From NCBI GenBank assembly GCA_947499305.1, contig CANMNN010000033.1:1-45117 (forward strand): a DNA stretch of 45,117 bases, given 5' to 3'. A program made the position numbers and the translations under genes. Positions 18,238 through 28,345 of the stretch are shown one piece after another. The notes beneath the pieces were generated by a model that saw only the letters and a list, made by a program, of their open reading frames with translations, was not told where the DNA came from and did no database searches. The stretch is from an uncultured Arenicella sp. (GTDB lineage Bacteria > Pseudomonadota > Gammaproteobacteria > Arenicellales > Arenicellaceae). Within the stretch, counting starts at the first letter, position 1, and the number at the start of each line of letters is the position of its first letter.

Positions 18238-20199
18238 ATGCCCAGAGTAAAAAGAAATAGTAATAGCCTGGAGTTAACACTCAGCGTGGTGCGACATAGT
18301 CATGCCTTGCGTCGCAGTTTGGTCGTTGGAGCGATGAGCGTGTTGCTTGTGGCTTGCAGCGAAACACCAGAGACTGTTGAGAGTGCGCCGGCTGTGTCGA
18401 CCAAGCAAGCCGAATCTAAAGAAACGCAGCTAGCATCTGAGGGGGCACTCTCGATAAACGAGCAACTCAATCAATGGTTTGAAGAGCAATACGAAGCTCA
18501 GCTTCAGTTCTCTCCGATGCTGATGACTTCTCTTGGGCGTAAAGATCGCTATGGCGAAATCGATGATATGAGTGAGGAGGCTCAGGCAGCTTCGCTTGAA
18601 CGTCGCCGTAAATCAGTTGAGGAAATGAAGGCTAAGTTTGATCGAGAGACGCTAAGCGATGACGCTAAGCTGTCTTACGATTTGTGGGAACACCAATATA
18701 ATATGTCGGCGGAAGGCGCTAAATTTCGTCGAAGTAGCTATGTTTTTAATCAAATGAACGGCGTACATACGTATTTCCCAACGTTCATGTTGAGTTTTCA
18801 TAAAGTTGAGAATTTCGAAGACATGCAAGCTTATGTATCGCGTTTGAGACAGCTGGGGCGCGCGATGAATCAGCTCGTTGCGCGCGCGAAGTTGAGTGCA
18901 TCAGAAGGTGTTCGCCCTCCAAGGTTCGCCTACGAGACCGTTCTAAAGCAGGCTCGTTCGATTATCAGTGGCGAACCATTTACCAAAAGCGAATCAGATT
19001 CATCATTGTTGGCCGATGTGAAAACCAAACTGGCTGTATTGAAAGACGATAAACTGATCAGTGATGAGCAGCATGCCGAACTTATGCAGTTGGCAAATGC
19101 AGCGTTGCTCGAGTCTTTTGCGCCATCCTACGAAAACTTGATCAGCTTTCTCGAAAAAGATATTGCTAATACGTCGGAGCAGTCTCAAGGCGTGCACGCC
19201 AACCCCAATGGAGATGACTACTACAAATATCGTTTGAAGTTAATGACCACAACAGATATGACCGCCGAAGAGATCCACCAATTAGGTTTGTCTGAAGTGG
19301 AGCGGTTACGTGCTGAAATGGAAGATATCAAGGAAAAAACGGGCTTTGAAGGAAGTCTACAGGAGTTCTTCGCTTACATTCGAGACAGCCAGGACAACGA
19401 GAAATTTTATTTCCCAAATACCGATGAAGGCCGCCAAGGTTACATCGATGAAGCGACAGCCGCGATCGACAATATTAAGTCTGAGTTGCCAAATTATTTT
19501 GGTATCTTGCCAAAAGGTGAGCTAGTGGTGAAACGAGTCGAACCCTATCGTGAACAAGACGGTGCGCCTCAGCATTATTATCCTGGCACACCGGATGGTT
19601 CACGCGCCGGCATTTACTATGCGCACTTGTCAGATATGACAACAATGCCTAAAAATGAGCTGGAAGTAATTGCTTATCATGAGGGTTTGCCTGGGCATCA
19701 TATGCAAATCGCGATTGCCCAAGAGTTGACAGGGGTTCCAACATTCCGCACGCAGGCGCGCTTTACGGCTTACTCCGAAGGTTGGGCCTTGTACTCCGAA
19801 AAACTTGCTAAAGAAATGCCCAATACGTTCACTGATTTACATTCAGACTTCGGTCGTTTAGGCAGTGAGATATGGCGGGCCATTCGCTTAGTTGTCGATA
19901 GCGGCATGCACAGTAAAAAATGGACTGAACAAGAAGCAATCGACTTTTTCTCGGCTAACTCGCCAGCGCCATTGGAAACTATTCGCACTGAAATTCGCCG
20001 CTACATGGTGTGGCCGGGTCAGGCTACCTCATACAAAGTCGGTATGATTAAGATACAGCAGTTACGCAAAAAAGCTGAGACCGAGCTTGGCGATAAGTTT
20101 GATATCAAAGCGTTTCACGACACTGTCTTAGGTGGCGGAGCACTGCCAATGAGTATGTTGGAGCGCAAGGTCGACGGCTGGATTGCTTCGCAAAAATAA
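18238..20199 (+). CDS. DUF885 family lipoprotein, putative metallopeptidase
   Basis: 653-residue DUF885 protein. A lipoprotein signal with lipobox LVAC (Cys40) is followed by SETPE, predicting outer-membrane anchoring. The domain runs from about residue 70 to the end and contains HEGLPGHH at 481-488, the conserved metal-site-like motif of the family, followed by ARFTAYSEGWALYSE and a downstream RAIRLVVDSGMHSKKWT segment. The family is thought to be peptidase-like, but few members have been characterised. AGAGGA upstream of the ATG is a good ribosome binding site. A strong terminator follows at once, so the gene ends its transcript. It has 101 bases of separation from the rhomboid pair. Confidence 0.85.
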   Translation: MPRVKRNSNSLELTLSVVRHSHALRRSLVVGAMSVLLVACSETPETVESAPAVSTKQAESKETQLASEGALSINEQLNQWFEEQYEAQLQFSPMLMTSLGRKDRYGEIDDMSEEAQAASLERRRKSVEEMKAKFDRETLSDDAKLSYDLWEHQYNMSAEGAKFRRSSYVFNQMNGVHTYFPTFMLSFHKVENFEDMQAYVSRLRQLGRAMNQLVARAKLSASEGVRPPRFAYETVLKQARSIISGEPFTKSESDSSLLADVKTKLAVLKDDKLISDEQHAELMQLANAALLESFAPSYENLISFLEKDIANTSEQSQGVHANPNGDDYYKYRLKLMTTTDMTAEEIHQLGLSEVERLRAEMEDIKEKTGFEGSLQEFFAYIRDSQDNEKFYFPNTDEGRQGYIDEATAAIDNIKSELPNYFGILPKGELVVKRVEPYREQDGAPQHYYPGTPDGSRAGIYYAHLSDMTTMPKNELEVIAYHEGLPGHHMQIAIAQELTGVPTFRTQARFTAYSEGWALYSEKLAKEMPNTFTDLHSDFGRLGSEIWRAIRLVVDSGMHSKKWTEQEAIDFFSANSPAPLETIRTEIRRYMVWPGQATSYKVGMIKIQQLRKKAETELGDKFDIKAFHDTVLGGGALPMSMLERKVDGWIASQK

Positions 20200-20213
20200 G
20201 AGGTTTCAACTTA

Positions 20214-20247
20214 AGAGCCTATAATCTATCTATATAGGCTCTTTTTT
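20214..20247 (+). terminator. Rho-independent terminator
   Basis: AGAGCCTATA (20214-20223) pairs with TATAGGCTCT (20233-20242) across a 9-base loop and runs into a T-tract. It terminates the DUF885 gene. Confidence 0.85.
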
Positions 20248-20273
20248 AGCCTAGAGAATTAGTCTTTATTTCT

Positions 20274-20687
20274 ATGATCAATTTAAAGTGGCGCGCAGCA
20301 GATCAAACGATTGGTCAGAGCTATATGCAGAGATGGCACTTGGTTAGAAAGCCAGGGGTCAGAAATTTGTATTTGCATTTGTACCTTGGAAGTGACGATG
20401 ACCGAGCGTTACATGACCATCCATGGCCGTCTTGGAGCATTTTGTTGTGGGGAAACTTAGTAGAGGTTACTAAAGATGGCGAAAAGCGTATATGGCCATT
20501 GATCCCCAAATTTAGGTCAGCGGAGTATAGCCATCGATTGATTTTAAAAAGTAAACGGGCGCTCACGCTCTTCTATACGGGTAAGAAAACTCGAGAGTGG
20601 GGGTTTCATTGCCCTAATGGATGGGTCCATTGGACAAAATTCACCGATGCAGAGGGCAATCAAACTGGTGCAGGCTGTGGAGAGTGA
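20274..20687 (+). CDS. Cupin-like hypothetical protein
   Basis: Unrecognised 137-residue soluble protein rich in Trp, Arg and His. The segment LHDHPWPSWSILLWG (about residues 43-57) and the later HRLILKSKR and WGFHCPNGWVHW stretches look like the two histidine-bearing motifs of a small single-domain cupin, suggesting a metal-binding beta barrel. No signal peptide is present. It starts right behind the DUF885 terminator and stands alone, with DoxX convergent to it. Function unknown. Confidence 0.6.
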   Translation: MINLKWRAADQTIGQSYMQRWHLVRKPGVRNLYLHLYLGSDDDRALHDHPWPSWSILLWGNLVEVTKDGEKRIWPLIPKFRSAEYSHRLILKSKRALTLFYTGKKTREWGFHCPNGWVHWTKFTDAEGNQTGAGCGE

Positions 20688-20834
20688 AATTTACTGCAAA
20701 CTATTGATCTGTTAGTAAGAGGGACTCCTCAGTTGTTGTGAATTGAAAATATTTGGACAATGTAAACGATAAAATGTCTCTTGCAAAATTCTTGAGAGCA
20801 AAGTGAATTTGACTTTGCCCTCAAGTAATTCAGA

Positions 20835-21209
20835 TCATCGTTTGTCTAAGCTCCAAACACCTGAGCCGCGAGTTGCTATAAAAAGAAAGATAAAGCAAAA
20901 CAAAACGGCTATTTCCCCACCGTTTGCGATCGGGAAAAAATTGTTCATGCCGTGAGCCATCCAGTAAGCGACTGCCATCGTGCCGCTACATATAAACGCA
21001 ACTGGTCGGGTGAATAGGCCAACCATAATAAGTGCACCGCCGATCAGCTCAATCCCACCTGCGGCTGTGGTGATGGCATTAAGTGGTCCATAAGGGAAGT
21101 CGATGGGAAAATTAAAGAATTTCTGCGCGCCATGCCACAAAAATAGAAATCCACTCATTATTCTTAATAGCGCATACGCCTGTTCTTGGTAACTATCTAA
21201 AAATTTCAT
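20835..21209 (-). CDS. DoxX family membrane protein
   Basis: 124-residue four-helix membrane protein of the DoxX/SURF4-like type. Visible features are the N-terminal LLRIMSGFLFLWHGAQKFF helix, GGIELIGGALIMVGLFTRPVAF, the GTMAVAYWMAHG turn and the C-terminal LFCFIFLFIATRGSGVWSLD. Members are linked to redox or quinone-associated membrane functions, but the role here is open. It is monocistronic on the minus strand with a 420-base upstream gap. Confidence 0.85.
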   Translation of the reverse strand: MKFLDSYQEQAYALLRIMSGFLFLWHGAQKFFNFPIDFPYGPLNAITTAAGGIELIGGALIMVGLFTRPVAFICSGTMAVAYWMAHGMNNFFPIANGGEIAVLFCFIFLFIATRGSGVWSLDKR

Positions 21210-21629
21210 CGCAGTATTTCCTCGTATTATTAGTTTAATTATCGTGGCGAAACTGACTTAAGCCGAGAAAATTGTAATCCTGTTTCCAAATCTGCTCAAC
21301 AAATTCGGCTCGAATAACAGGTTTAGTTATATTGATAGTCTCATGGATGTGTTCCAATCGCATTACCCTGCTACTTTCACATTTAGCTGTGTTAAAGGTA
21401 TTGTTTTATATTTTAATGAGTAAATAAAGGAGATTAGGCATGATGGCTCATCAGCTTTGATGTGATCTTCTTGGAAAAATTTCTAAGCAAGTCGTTTTGA
21501 AGCATTCTATTCGAAATTGTTTCGGTAAAATTCTAGCTAAACACACCGTTACATCTTGTCCAATATCTCTGGCGATGACTGGATAAGCTGCGTAACTAAA
21601 TTATCGAATTTATTATTGAGGATTAAATT
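21210..21629. other. 420-base divergent intergenic region with a tiny SD-led reading frame
   Basis: This is the divergent gap between doxX (minus) and the sterol-desaturase-like gene (plus), and should contain both promoters. The one distinct item is a strong Shine-Dalgarno (AAAGGAG, 21426-21432) followed at 21440 by a six-codon frame (MMAHQL, stop at 21458-21460). It may be a leader peptide or the remnant of a lost gene. I see no other genes, repeats or convincing terminators. Confidence 0.4.
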
Positions 21630-22538
21630 ATGAATTTTCAGGACATTTTTACAGAATTTTCAAAAGACGATTTAATCTATTATTTTTTGCCGATTTTCCT
21701 GATAGCACTTGCACTGGAATGGAGGCATAACCGAAAACAAAAATTAGGTTTGTTTGAGAGCGGTGATACTAAAGCATCTTTGTGGATGATGGTCTTTGTG
21801 GCCTTTGTCGATATTGCACCTAAGCTTTTGGCGTTCGTATTATTTTATATTCTGGCGCCACTCAGCCCTCTCGCAGAATTCGTACAGCGGCAGTGGTGGG
21901 CCTGGCTTGCTTTATTTTTTCTTGATGATTTTATCTATTACTGGTTTCATCGGCTTAACCATCAAGTGAGGTTTATGTGGGCTGGGCATGTTTCTCATCA
22001 TTCGGCTATAAAAATGAATTTTGCTACGGCGCTTCGGCAAGGTGTCGGTGAAAGGATTCATAAATATATTTTCTGGTTACCACTTCCTTTGCTTGGTTTT
22101 GATCCGATAATGATCTTTACCATGATGTCATTAAATCTCTTCTATCAATATTGGTTGCATACAGAGCTAATTGGGCGGCTACCCAATTGGTTTGAGTATA
22201 TATTTAATACGCCTTCCCATCACCGGGTTCACCACGCGTCAAATATTTCGTATTTAGACTGTAATCACGCTGGCGTGTTGATTATATGGGACAGGATGTT
22301 TGGGAGTTTTTCTAAAGAACTAGATGGCGAAAAGCCCGAGTACGGTTTGACGAATAACATCACATCATTGAACCCTATCTACGTCGCAACCCATGAATAC
22401 CGCGCTATCATGAAGGACGTGGCTCGCGCTAATCACTGGAAAGATAAATTATGCTACTTATTTTTAGCGCCTGGTTGGAGTCATGATGGTGAAGACAAAC
22501 GCTCAAAAACATTGCGTGCATCGAGAATTAAACATTAG
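21630..22538 (+). CDS. Sterol desaturase family (fatty acid hydroxylase superfamily) membrane protein
   Basis: 302-residue integral membrane di-iron oxygenase-like protein. It has four or five hydrophobic helices and the three histidine clusters of the superfamily: HRLNH (near 110), HVSHH (near 125) and HHRVHH (near 195). These should coordinate the di-iron centre for C-H hydroxylation or desaturation of a lipid. GAGGAT upstream of the ATG acts as ribosome binding site. Bacterial members act on diverse lipids or alkyl ethers, and the substrate is not predictable here. The gene stands alone; a tandem repeat and a bidirectional terminator lie downstream. Confidence 0.87.
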   Translation: MNFQDIFTEFSKDDLIYYFLPIFLIALALEWRHNRKQKLGLFESGDTKASLWMMVFVAFVDIAPKLLAFVLFYILAPLSPLAEFVQRQWWAWLALFFLDDFIYYWFHRLNHQVRFMWAGHVSHHSAIKMNFATALRQGVGERIHKYIFWLPLPLLGFDPIMIFTMMSLNLFYQYWLHTELIGRLPNWFEYIFNTPSHHRVHHASNISYLDCNHAGVLIIWDRMFGSFSKELDGEKPEYGLTNNITSLNPIYVATHEYRAIMKDVARANHWKDKLCYLFLAPGWSHDGEDKRSKTLRASRIKH

Positions 22539-22700
22539 AACGAAGCGAGTTGATTTAGTGCACCTAGGGCTGCAATGCCCTAAAGGGTAGAACTTCGTAT
22601 AATGTAAACGAACGTTGCTGGAATTTTTTAGTGTTAGAACTAAAGCGTCAAAATATCTGCCGCGAATATTGCATTGCCGAGACGCTAGACCATATCTATA

Positions 22701-22760
22701 GGTGAAACGAAAAATTAAAAGGTGAAACGAAAAATTAAAAGGTGAAACGAAAAATTAAAG
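22701..22760. repeat. Three tandem copies of a 20-bp unit
   Basis: The unit GGTGAAACGAAAAATTAAAA occurs at 22701-22720, 22721-22740 and 22741-22760, head to tail without spacers. The only change is a final G in the third copy. Near-identity suggests recent slippage expansion, a possible VNTR locus. There are no spacers, so this is not a CRISPR array. Confidence 0.93.
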
Positions 22761-22820
22761 TTCATTCTTCGACAAGGTGAGTAGAGAAAAGAATTTTGTG
22801 CATTCGCAGCAATGGTAATA

Positions 22821-22853
22821 AAAAAGCCAAGTTGAAGATCAACTCGGCTTTTT
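22821..22853. terminator. Bidirectional rho-independent terminator
   Basis: GCCAAGTTGA (22826-22835) pairs with TCAACTCGGC (22839-22848) with one A-C mismatch and a 3-base loop. It is flanked by five A on the left and five T on the right, so it can serve both the sterol-desaturase-like gene and the convergent frmA. Confidence 0.85.
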
Positions 22854-22879
22854 AAAAACGCTATGAATTTTATCCGAAC

Positions 22880-24094
<1,215 letters not shown>

Positions 24095-24171
24095 TTAGGA
24101 AGGTTAGTTAAAAAGAATATTCGCTTCTAAAAGTCTCACTAAATGGGGTTAAGTGAATGCTTGGCGCATAG

Positions 24172-24942
24172 CTAAATTTGGCTATTTTTTATCACTATAA
24201 ACTGTCCTCGGCTTGAATCGTCACACATCATTTCGCAAGCCACTCGCTCGGCTAAACGATTAACGCAGACGAACTGCCAAGGCATAATATAGGAGAGAGG
24301 TTTGAAAAACGTATCGAGTGAAACTGATTTGCCGCTTTTTAAAAAGCGCTTGCCAAAAATCATACCGGGTTGTAAAACCACCGCGCGATGCTCATTCGAT
24401 AGTTCTGAAAATGCCTTGGCTGCCTCCATAGCTATTCGCTTGCCTTTGGCATAACCAAAGCGATCGCTTTGTAAAAAAAACGGTAGTTTAGCGCCAACTA
24501 ATATAATGCGTTTGATGCCGGCTTCTCCAGCCGCTTTGATTGCACTTGCATTGGTCTCGCCATTGGCGATTACCTGAGCCTCATATGCCTCGCGAGATGT
24601 GGTAGGCAACGGGGCAGAGCCAACCAGCGCAATCATTCCGTGTACCCGCTCAAGAAGTTTTGTGTCAGGCTCTAGCGCATTGCCTTTGCACCATCGAACT
24701 GACTCACTCCATTTTTGGTCTTTTAGATGCAGGGGTTTGTGGCCACTGCGGCTGAGGCAGGCAGTGCAAACGCCTTTATTAAGCAGCGCATGCGCGACAT
24801 GGGTCCCGACAAAACCGTTTCCGCCGTAGATGACAACTTTCTTAGTGTCGTCAGCTATTAGCTGTTGAGACTCGCACTCCCGCGAGACATCGACAGAGCT
24901 CTCGCAGGTTGTTGAGGCTTGGGTTTGATCTTGATTTTCCAT
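24172..24942 (-). CDS. Atypical SDR, NAD(P)H-binding epimerase-like protein
   Basis: 256-residue protein with a Rossmann start displaced by a Ser/Glu-rich N-terminal extension of about 33 residues. The cofactor motif is IYGGNGFVG (about residues 38-46). The body resembles atypical SDRs of the complex-I NDUFA9-like / NmrA-like group (GYAKGKRIAMEAAKAF supplies a YxxxK, followed by VLQPGMIFG). It has no clear signal or membrane segment. The family includes quinone-, sterol- and RNA-associated roles, so the function is open. It is encoded divergently from the next SDR gene with an 81-base gap, suggesting shared regulation. Confidence 0.78.
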   Translation of the reverse strand: MENQDQTQASTTCESSVDVSRECESQQLIADDTKKVVIYGGNGFVGTHVAHALLNKGVCTACLSRSGHKPLHLKDQKWSESVRWCKGNALEPDTKLLERVHGMIALVGSAPLPTTSREAYEAQVIANGETNASAIKAAGEAGIKRIILVGAKLPFFLQSDRFGYAKGKRIAMEAAKAFSELSNEHRAVVLQPGMIFGKRFLKSGKSVSLDTFFKPLSYIMPWQFVCVNRLAERVACEMMCDDSSRGQFIVIKNSQI

Positions 24943-25023
24943 ATTAAAAGAATGATAGCGCTCGACTTGTTTAGAAAATGTGTTTCGCTGTGATCTGTGG
25001 CATTTTGGTGTTATAAATAAATC

Positions 25024-25839
25024 ATGAATATAGAAAATAAAATTGCCGTCGTAACCGGTGGTGCAGGCGGCATTGGTGCAGCGCTTTGTCGAGAGTTAGC
25101 CTCAAAAGGGGCAAAGGTCGTGGTATCAGATCTTAATCTTGACGCGGCCAAAGCGGTAGCGAGTGATATTGACGGTTTGGCTGTAGCGTGTGACGTAAGT
25201 CAAGAGAGTCAAATCCAAGCACTAATCGCCAAAACAGAGTCACATTTTGGCGATATTGATCTGTTCGTATCGAATGCGGGTTTTGGGGTTGGCGAGCCGG
25301 ATCATGTGGCGTCTGCCAGTGATCAAGTTTGGCAAAAAAATTGGGAGCTGCATGTGATGTCACACGTTTGGGCGTCGCGTGCATTACTGCCCAAAATGAT
25401 TGAGCGCGGAGATGGCTATCTTGTGAATACCGCCTCAGCGGCCGGTTTATTAGTGCAAATTGCTGATGCGGCTTATAGCGCTACAAAGCATGCTGCAGTG
25501 TCGTTGGCTGAATCTTTGGCCATTGGCCATAATGACGACGGAGTTAAGGTGTCGGTTATCTGTCCACAATACGTGAATACGAATATCTTAGCCGTGCCGG
25601 ACGAGGAGCGTAGCAAAGAAATGCAAGGCGTGATCACGCCTGAAAACTGTGCGCAGACCATTGTGGCAGGTATTGAAAACGAAACCTTTATGATTTTACC
25701 TCATGAAGAAGTTGCCGATTTTTATCGCAATCGTGCGACAGATCCATCGCGTTGGGTACAAGGTATGCGTCGTTATCGAGCCGCAATGCTGGATGAAAAT
25801 GGTAAGTTCGATTTTCGTAAGGTATTTAACCTTTCATAA
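25024..25839 (+). CDS. SDR family NAD(P)-dependent oxidoreductase
   Basis: 271-residue classical SDR. The cofactor motif GGAGGIG (near residue 12), the downstream VSNAGFG (NAG motif, near 85), catalytic serine in NTASAAG and Tyr-x-x-x-Lys in YSATKHAA are all present, and ICPQYVNTNI follows in place of the usual PG motif. An extended C-terminal segment (YRNRATDPSRWVQGMRRYRAAM) is typical of uncharacterised SDRs in fatty-acid or hydroxysteroid-like groups. Substrate unknown. It is followed 74 bases later by a rhomboid gene on the same strand. Confidence 0.86.
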   Translation: MNIENKIAVVTGGAGGIGAALCRELASKGAKVVVSDLNLDAAKAVASDIDGLAVACDVSQESQIQALIAKTESHFGDIDLFVSNAGFGVGEPDHVASASDQVWQKNWELHVMSHVWASRALLPKMIERGDGYLVNTASAAGLLVQIADAAYSATKHAAVSLAESLAIGHNDDGVKVSVICPQYVNTNILAVPDEERSKEMQGVITPENCAQTIVAGIENETFMILPHEEVADFYRNRATDPSRWVQGMRRYRAAMLDENGKFDFRKVFNLS

Positions 25840-25913
25840 CCTCTACCATCTTAGTGGTTTGAGATCTCTACTGGCTAAAAGTTTTTGCACAGTCGTTTTT
25901 CCGAAATAAGACA

Positions 25914-26657
25914 ATGATTCCGATTCGTGACGACAATCCTCAGGTAGCTATTCCTTACGTGACCTATACGATTATTGGCTTGAATATTCTTGCATGGACT
26001 TTAGTTCAGGGTTTTGGTGACGAAGCGGCTTTAAGGGCATCGGTCTGCAACTACGGACTTATTCCTGGCGACCTATTCGGTAGTGGTCTTGACCAAAAAG
26101 CCTGCGCGCCAGAAGGGTCATTGATTGGTCTATTTAGCTCAATGTTTATGCATGGAGGCTGGGCTCATATTATTGGTAATCTCTGGTTTCTGTGGATTTT
26201 CGGCGACAATGTAGAAGACGCCATGGGCTCGCTACGCTTTAGCTTCTTTTATATCTTGTCGGGATTGTTCGCGGCCGCTGCACAAATTATGTCAGACCCC
26301 GATTCAATGATTCCAATGATTGGCGCTTCCGGTGCCATCGGCGGTGTCATGGGGGCCTATATCGTACTTTATCCTCGGGTTAAGGTGCATTTATTGGTGT
26401 TTATCATGGTGTTTAGGGTGCCTGCCTTCGCCATGTTGGCCTATTGGATTGGTGTTCAGGTATTAGGTGGCATTTCATCAATTGGGGTAACTGGCGGTGG
26501 TACCGCATTTTGGGCTCATGTTGGGGGCTTCGCAGCTGGCGCAATTTTGGTACTTGTGTTTAAAGATGAAGAATTGTTATTGAATCATCCATACCACGGT
26601 TGGAAACAACAAAGTGATCCCGCTGATATTTGGAGCGACCCGAGCAACCGCCAGTAG
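25914..26657 (+). CDS. Rhomboid family intramembrane serine protease
   Basis: Compact 247-residue rhomboid of the common bacterial six-helix type beginning MIPIRDDNP. The key residues are present: HGGWAHIIGN (80-89) with oxyanion Asn89, catalytic Ser139 in GASGAIGG, and catalytic His202 in AHVGG. The C terminus is a short hydrophilic tail (HPYHGWKQQSDPADIW). This is the second rhomboid in the window and lacks the large insertion and repeat tail of the first. Substrate unknown. Confidence 0.9.
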   Translation: MIPIRDDNPQVAIPYVTYTIIGLNILAWTLVQGFGDEAALRASVCNYGLIPGDLFGSGLDQKACAPEGSLIGLFSSMFMHGGWAHIIGNLWFLWIFGDNVEDAMGSLRFSFFYILSGLFAAAAQIMSDPDSMIPMIGASGAIGGVMGAYIVLYPRVKVHLLVFIMVFRVPAFAMLAYWIGVQVLGGISSIGVTGGGTAFWAHVGGFAAGAILVLVFKDEELLLNHPYHGWKQQSDPADIWSDPSNRQ

Positions 26658-26733
26658 TGGCAAAATTAGCCAGACTGAAAATTTCAGATGACAAGCAATG
26701 TCTAAACATCAATCGTAGCTAGAGAAAATTATT

Positions 26734-27570
26734 TTGAGTGACATATTAGAGCGCAGCCAAATGCGGGCCATGTATATGAGTGACACGGCATCGGTTATCG
26801 AAATTATCGGCGACCACGATGAAGATGACGGAGAAGCCGCCGAGGCCGAGTTTCACGACGAAGGAATCGAAGGGCAATTCGTGCTGGTAGACGGTGAGAC
26901 CGTGCTAGGCATTAGTGGCTATCGTGAAGTCGACGGCTGCGATGGTACGTACTATTTATCATGGACCTATCTTGACCAAGAGATGCGTGGCAACGGCTTG
27001 GGTAAAAGAATGCTCAACGACGTGATCTCGCGTTTGAAAGATATTGATGCCCGCAAGCTGTTTGTAAAGGTGTCTGATTATCAGGAAGACGGCGAAAATA
27101 TATACGCTGCAGCGCTCGGTTTGTATAAATCAGTCGGCTTTATTCAGGAAGTCGTCAGCGAGGATTTTTACGACGAAGGTGAGTCGCAAACGATTCTCGG
27201 CTTAGAGTTAAAGCCACAATCGCAAGACATAGAATTGGCTGATGAAAAACCGGTTATTCGTTTCAATGGTTTGTTTGAGATTGCCGAAACCGAAGGTGCT
27301 TACACCTTTGAGTGGATCGTCGAAAAATCAGCGGGTCTATTTGGTAAGCGCAGTTTTAGCACCGAAGACTTAGAAATTGGAATTAACTCAATCAGAGAGC
27401 AGGGTGGGCGTAAGATCTTTTTGACTTTCCCATCTAATTTAGTTCTAATTCATCGACCCCTGCAGGCTGCGGGTTTTAAATACGTTGGGCAGCTAAAGGA
27501 CTATTACGAAGAAGGTTTGCACGAGCTGCACTTTTCACATGATCTCGAACATTTTGAGGCAATGAATTAG
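26734..27570 (+). CDS. Two-domain GNAT-like N-acetyltransferase
   Basis: 278-residue protein. Residues about 40-155 form a GNAT domain with the acetyl-CoA-binding pattern EMRGNGLGKRML (Q/RxxGxG/A) and a later GLYKSVGF segment. Residues about 165-275 form a second part (FNGLFEIAETEGAYTFEWIVEKS...), which may be a degenerate GNAT-like half. The first 50 residues are strongly acidic. The start is read as TTG at 26734, because the ATG at 26761 would remove only nine residues, and neither has a strong ribosome binding site. The acceptor substrate is unknown. Confidence 0.72.
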   Translation: MSDILERSQMRAMYMSDTASVIEIIGDHDEDDGEAAEAEFHDEGIEGQFVLVDGETVLGISGYREVDGCDGTYYLSWTYLDQEMRGNGLGKRMLNDVISRLKDIDARKLFVKVSDYQEDGENIYAAALGLYKSVGFIQEVVSEDFYDEGESQTILGLELKPQSQDIELADEKPVIRFNGLFEIAETEGAYTFEWIVEKSAGLFGKRSFSTEDLEIGINSIREQGGRKIFLTFPSNLVLIHRPLQAAGFKYVGQLKDYYEEGLHELHFSHDLEHFEAMN

Positions 27571-27615
27571 TCGGCTGCTGCGAACGATCTGAACCATTTT
27601 TAACACGGAGTTATC

Positions 27616-28197
27616 ATGAAAAACCTTATTCGCTTTCTACCCATCGTTCTGATCGCTGGCTGTAATTTCTCGTCTACAGATTCAGATCTAATTGCTAACG
27701 ACATCGATTTGAATCAAGTGCTTGATGTGACCGTTGAGACTATCTACGCGTTTGAGGAAAAACATCCTGAGTTAACGGGTACACAAGATAGTGATCCAGA
27801 TGGTGCATTTTTACAATTTAGTGAAGACCTTGCTGCCAACTATAACGCGGCCACTCCAGCACTTTATGAGGGCAAGCAGATTGGTGTAATTCCTCAAGAA
27901 GATGCGTCTCTCATTGCTTTTGAAGACGCTAACGGCAATGCAAATTACGACGAAGGCGAAGATGCTTTGTATTTAATTGAAGTTGACGGTGAGAATTCTC
28001 GCGTGATCGCCACGAGTCGCAGTGGTGCGATTAATGATTCGCGCATTAGTGGAACCGGTCTTCTAACGGGCATGTTGATTGGCAGCATGTTGAGCCGTCA
28101 ACGCGCATCTGGTGCTAACCCTGCATCAAAGAAAACGCAAACCGCCAAGCAAGCTCGTTCACGCGCTGGCTCAGGCAGTCATTCTCGCGGAAAATAA
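27616..28197 (+). CDS. Lipoprotein, unknown function
   Basis: 193-residue lipoprotein with a short signal and lipobox IAGC (Cys16, MKNLIRFLPIVLIAGC). The mature part starts with a Ser/Thr/Asp-rich linker. It then has an acidic region with repeated Asp/Asn (FEDANGNANYDEGEDALYLIEVDGE) that could bind calcium, a Gly/Leu-rich patch (GLLTGMLIGSMLSRQRA) and a basic Lys/Arg/Ser tail. GGAG precedes the ATG. A terminator follows about 70 bases downstream. The family is not recognised. Confidence 0.7.
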   Translation: MKNLIRFLPIVLIAGCNFSSTDSDLIANDIDLNQVLDVTVETIYAFEEKHPELTGTQDSDPDGAFLQFSEDLAANYNAATPALYEGKQIGVIPQEDASLIAFEDANGNANYDEGEDALYLIEVDGENSRVIATSRSGAINDSRISGTGLLTGMLIGSMLSRQRASGANPASKKTQTAKQARSRAGSGSHSRGK

Positions 28198-28269
28198 CGT
28201 TCTTAAGCGCTTATCGGGTTCAGTATCACTGAGCACTTTTGAGCTGGTAAGAGCATTGAGTTTTTTAAG

Positions 28270-28298
28270 CGGCTTAGACTTTGTTCTAGGCCGTTTTT
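28270..28298 (+). terminator. Rho-independent terminator
   Basis: CGGCTTAGA (28270-28278) pairs with TCTAGGCCG (28285-28293), with one T-G wobble and a 6-base loop, followed by five T. It separates the lipoprotein gene from the spermidine-synthase-like gene. Confidence 0.78.
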
Positions 28299-28345
28299 CG
28301 TTTCGCCCTTATTGAAAAATATTTGTTAACCAAGATGGTCTGATT

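Larger units (their letters stand above)
22539..22879. other. Convergent intergenic region with tandem repeat and terminator
   Basis: A 341-base gap between convergent genes. It holds a small hairpin (AGGGC 22566-22570 with GCCCT 22577-22581), a 20-bp unit repeated three times (22701-22760) and a bidirectional terminator (22821-22853). No coding sequence is supported. Confidence 0.6.

Noticed and set aside
22701..22760. CRISPR-like repeats
   Set aside because: The units are directly adjacent with no spacers, and no cas genes are nearby.
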